A stretch of 6,245 nucleotides of DNA, from positions 1 to 6,245 of the forward strand of contig PMJN01000306.1 of the NCBI GenBank assembly GCA_003157445.1, in the 5' to 3' direction. This stretch comes from Micrococcales bacterium. Lineage in GTDB: Bacteria > Actinomycetota > Actinomycetes > Actinomycetales > Dermatophilaceae. Below, piece by piece: positions 5,671-6,245 of the stretch; within the stretch, counting starts at the first letter, position 1; every line of letters starts with the position of its first letter. The translations under genes were made by a program, and so were the position numbers. A model generated the notes under the pieces. It had not been told where the DNA came from. It ran no database searches and worked only from the letters and a program-made list of their open reading frames with translations.

Positions 5671-6007
5671 AGACAAGACTGAGGGCGGCCCTCAGCGTCT
5701 TCCCATCCAGATGTTGCACGACCGGGTGCTCGCCTCCACCGAGGATGAGGTGGGAGAACGTCAGACCGGTGGGGGCTTAGTGATTCCTGCCACAGCCAGT
5801 ATCGGCAAACGTCTGGCCTGGGCAGCAGTGGTGGCGATCGGTCGGAATGTGCGACAGATCGAGATCGGCGACCGTGTCCTCTTCGACCCCGAGGACAGGG
5901 CCGAGGTCGAACTGCAGAGCAAGACATACGTCTTGCTTCGAGAGCGGGACATCCACGCCGTGGCCGCACCGCGGGTCAAGGTCGAGCGGACGGGGCTTTA
6001 CCTCTGA
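5663..6007 (+). CDS. GroES-like (Cpn10 family) protein, probable accessory paralogue
   Basis: This 114-residue protein has a GTG start at 5663, overlapping the DUF3618 stop by eight bases with no separate ribosome binding site, so translation is likely coupled. The Cpn10 fold is recognisable: IQMLHDRVLA (15-24), a mobile-loop region RQTGGGLVIPATA (33-45) with Leu-Val-Ile at 39-41 where GroES carries its GroEL-contacting hydrophobic tripeptide, then VVAIG (56-60), IGDRVLF (68-74) and YVLLRERDIHAV (89-100). From memory of GroES sequences, about ten residues of the roof hairpin between VVAIG and IGDRVLF are missing. A 14-residue tail, PRVKVERTGLYL, extends past the usual end. No groEL is nearby, so this is unlikely to be the main groES. 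Its job is unknown; a co-chaperonin or a scaffold with the membrane protein are possible. Confidence 0.85.
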   Translation: MAEDKTEGGPQRLPIQMLHDRVLASTEDEVGERQTGGGLVIPATASIGKRLAWAAVVAIGRNVRQIEIGDRVLFDPEDRAEVELQSKTYVLLRERDIHAVAAPRVKVERTGLYL

Positions 6008-6033
6008 GGCGGTGGCAATGCGACCTTGTCCGG

Positions 6034-6245
6034 CTATCCGACCTGTGCCCGTGCCTTGACGAACGCGTCGACACAGCGGTGTACGTCCTCCTCAGTGTGA
6101 GCGGCCGACAGTTGTACCCGGATGCGCGCTTTGCCCTTGGGCACAACGGGATAGGTGAAAGCTATGACGTAGATGCCGTCGTCCAGCATGGCGTTTGCAG
6201 CAGCGGTCGCCGTATTTGCGCCGTCTTCGCCGGGGAACATTACCG
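6034..6245 (-). CDS. kbl: Glycine C-acetyltransferase (2-amino-3-ketobutyrate CoA ligase), C-terminal part (5' end outside window)
   Basis: The frame is open to the right edge, so the ATG at 6240 is internal; about 69 C-terminal residues are visible, ending at the TAG at 6034-6036. The block IYVIAFTYPVVPKGKARIRV followed by QLSAAHTEEDVHRCVDAF closely follows the C-terminus of Kbl, a PLP-dependent alpha-oxoamine synthase. Kbl splits 2-amino-3-ketobutyrate with CoA into glycine and acetyl-CoA in threonine breakdown, after threonine dehydrogenase. The Tdh gene is not in this window. Other alpha-oxoamine synthases (BioF, HemA) have different tails, so Kbl is favoured. It converges on the GroES-like gene with 26 bp between. 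Confidence 0.9.
   Translation of the reverse strand, partial: VMFPGEDGANTATAAANAMLDDGIYVIAFTYPVVPKGKARIRVQLSAAHTEEDVHRCVDAFVKARAQVG

Overview
The window looks like a chromosomal segment of a high-GC Gram-positive bacterium (Actinomycetota). The evidence is the GC-rich third codon positions, GTG starts, and several families in their actinobacterial form: a membrane-type molybdopterin oxidoreductase, a DUF3618 membrane protein beside a GroES-like protein, a Bcp peroxiredoxin, and an ArfB with an extended GPGGQ N-terminus. I cannot name the genus. No prophage, transposase, CRISPR array or rRNA is visible.

Layout from left to right. (1) At 1-955 (+) is the C-terminal part of a sulfite-oxidase-like molybdopterin oxidoreductase, cut by the left edge. 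(2) At 1087-2259 (-), convergent with it, is a membrane-anchored phosphodiester-glycosidase (NAGPA-domain) protein with a GTG start. (3) At 2260-3027 is a gap of about 770 bp with no convincing intact gene; it holds short coding-like open frames and several small inverted repeats and looks like decayed or regulatory DNA. (4) At 3028-3999 (-) is a zinc-independent quinone-reductase-type MDR oxidoreductase with a strong ribosome binding site. (5) At 4197-5270 (-) is a likely transcription unit bcp - tRNA - arfB: a thiol peroxidase, then a tRNA with anticodon UAG, then a peptidyl-tRNA hydrolase of the ribosome-rescue family starting 12 nt after the tRNA CCA end. (6) At 5374-6007 (+), divergent from bcp, are a DUF3618 single-pass membrane protein and an overlapping GroES (Cpn10) paralogue. 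(7) At 6034-6245 (-) is the C-terminus of glycine C-acetyltransferase (kbl), cut by the right edge.

The genes do not form one pathway. The right half groups housekeeping and stress functions: peroxide removal, rescue of stalled ribosomes and a chaperonin-like protein. The most unusual element is the tRNA. Its anticodon (UAG, for the leucine codon CUA), its discriminator A73 and its D-loop suggest leucine, yet it has a 5-nt variable loop instead of the long variable arm bacterial tRNA-Leu should have. It is also packed directly against a ribosome-rescue gene. The second point of interest is the GroES paralogue: it keeps the hydrophobic GroEL-binding tripeptide but appears to lack most of the roof loop, and it is translated in overlap with a small membrane protein.
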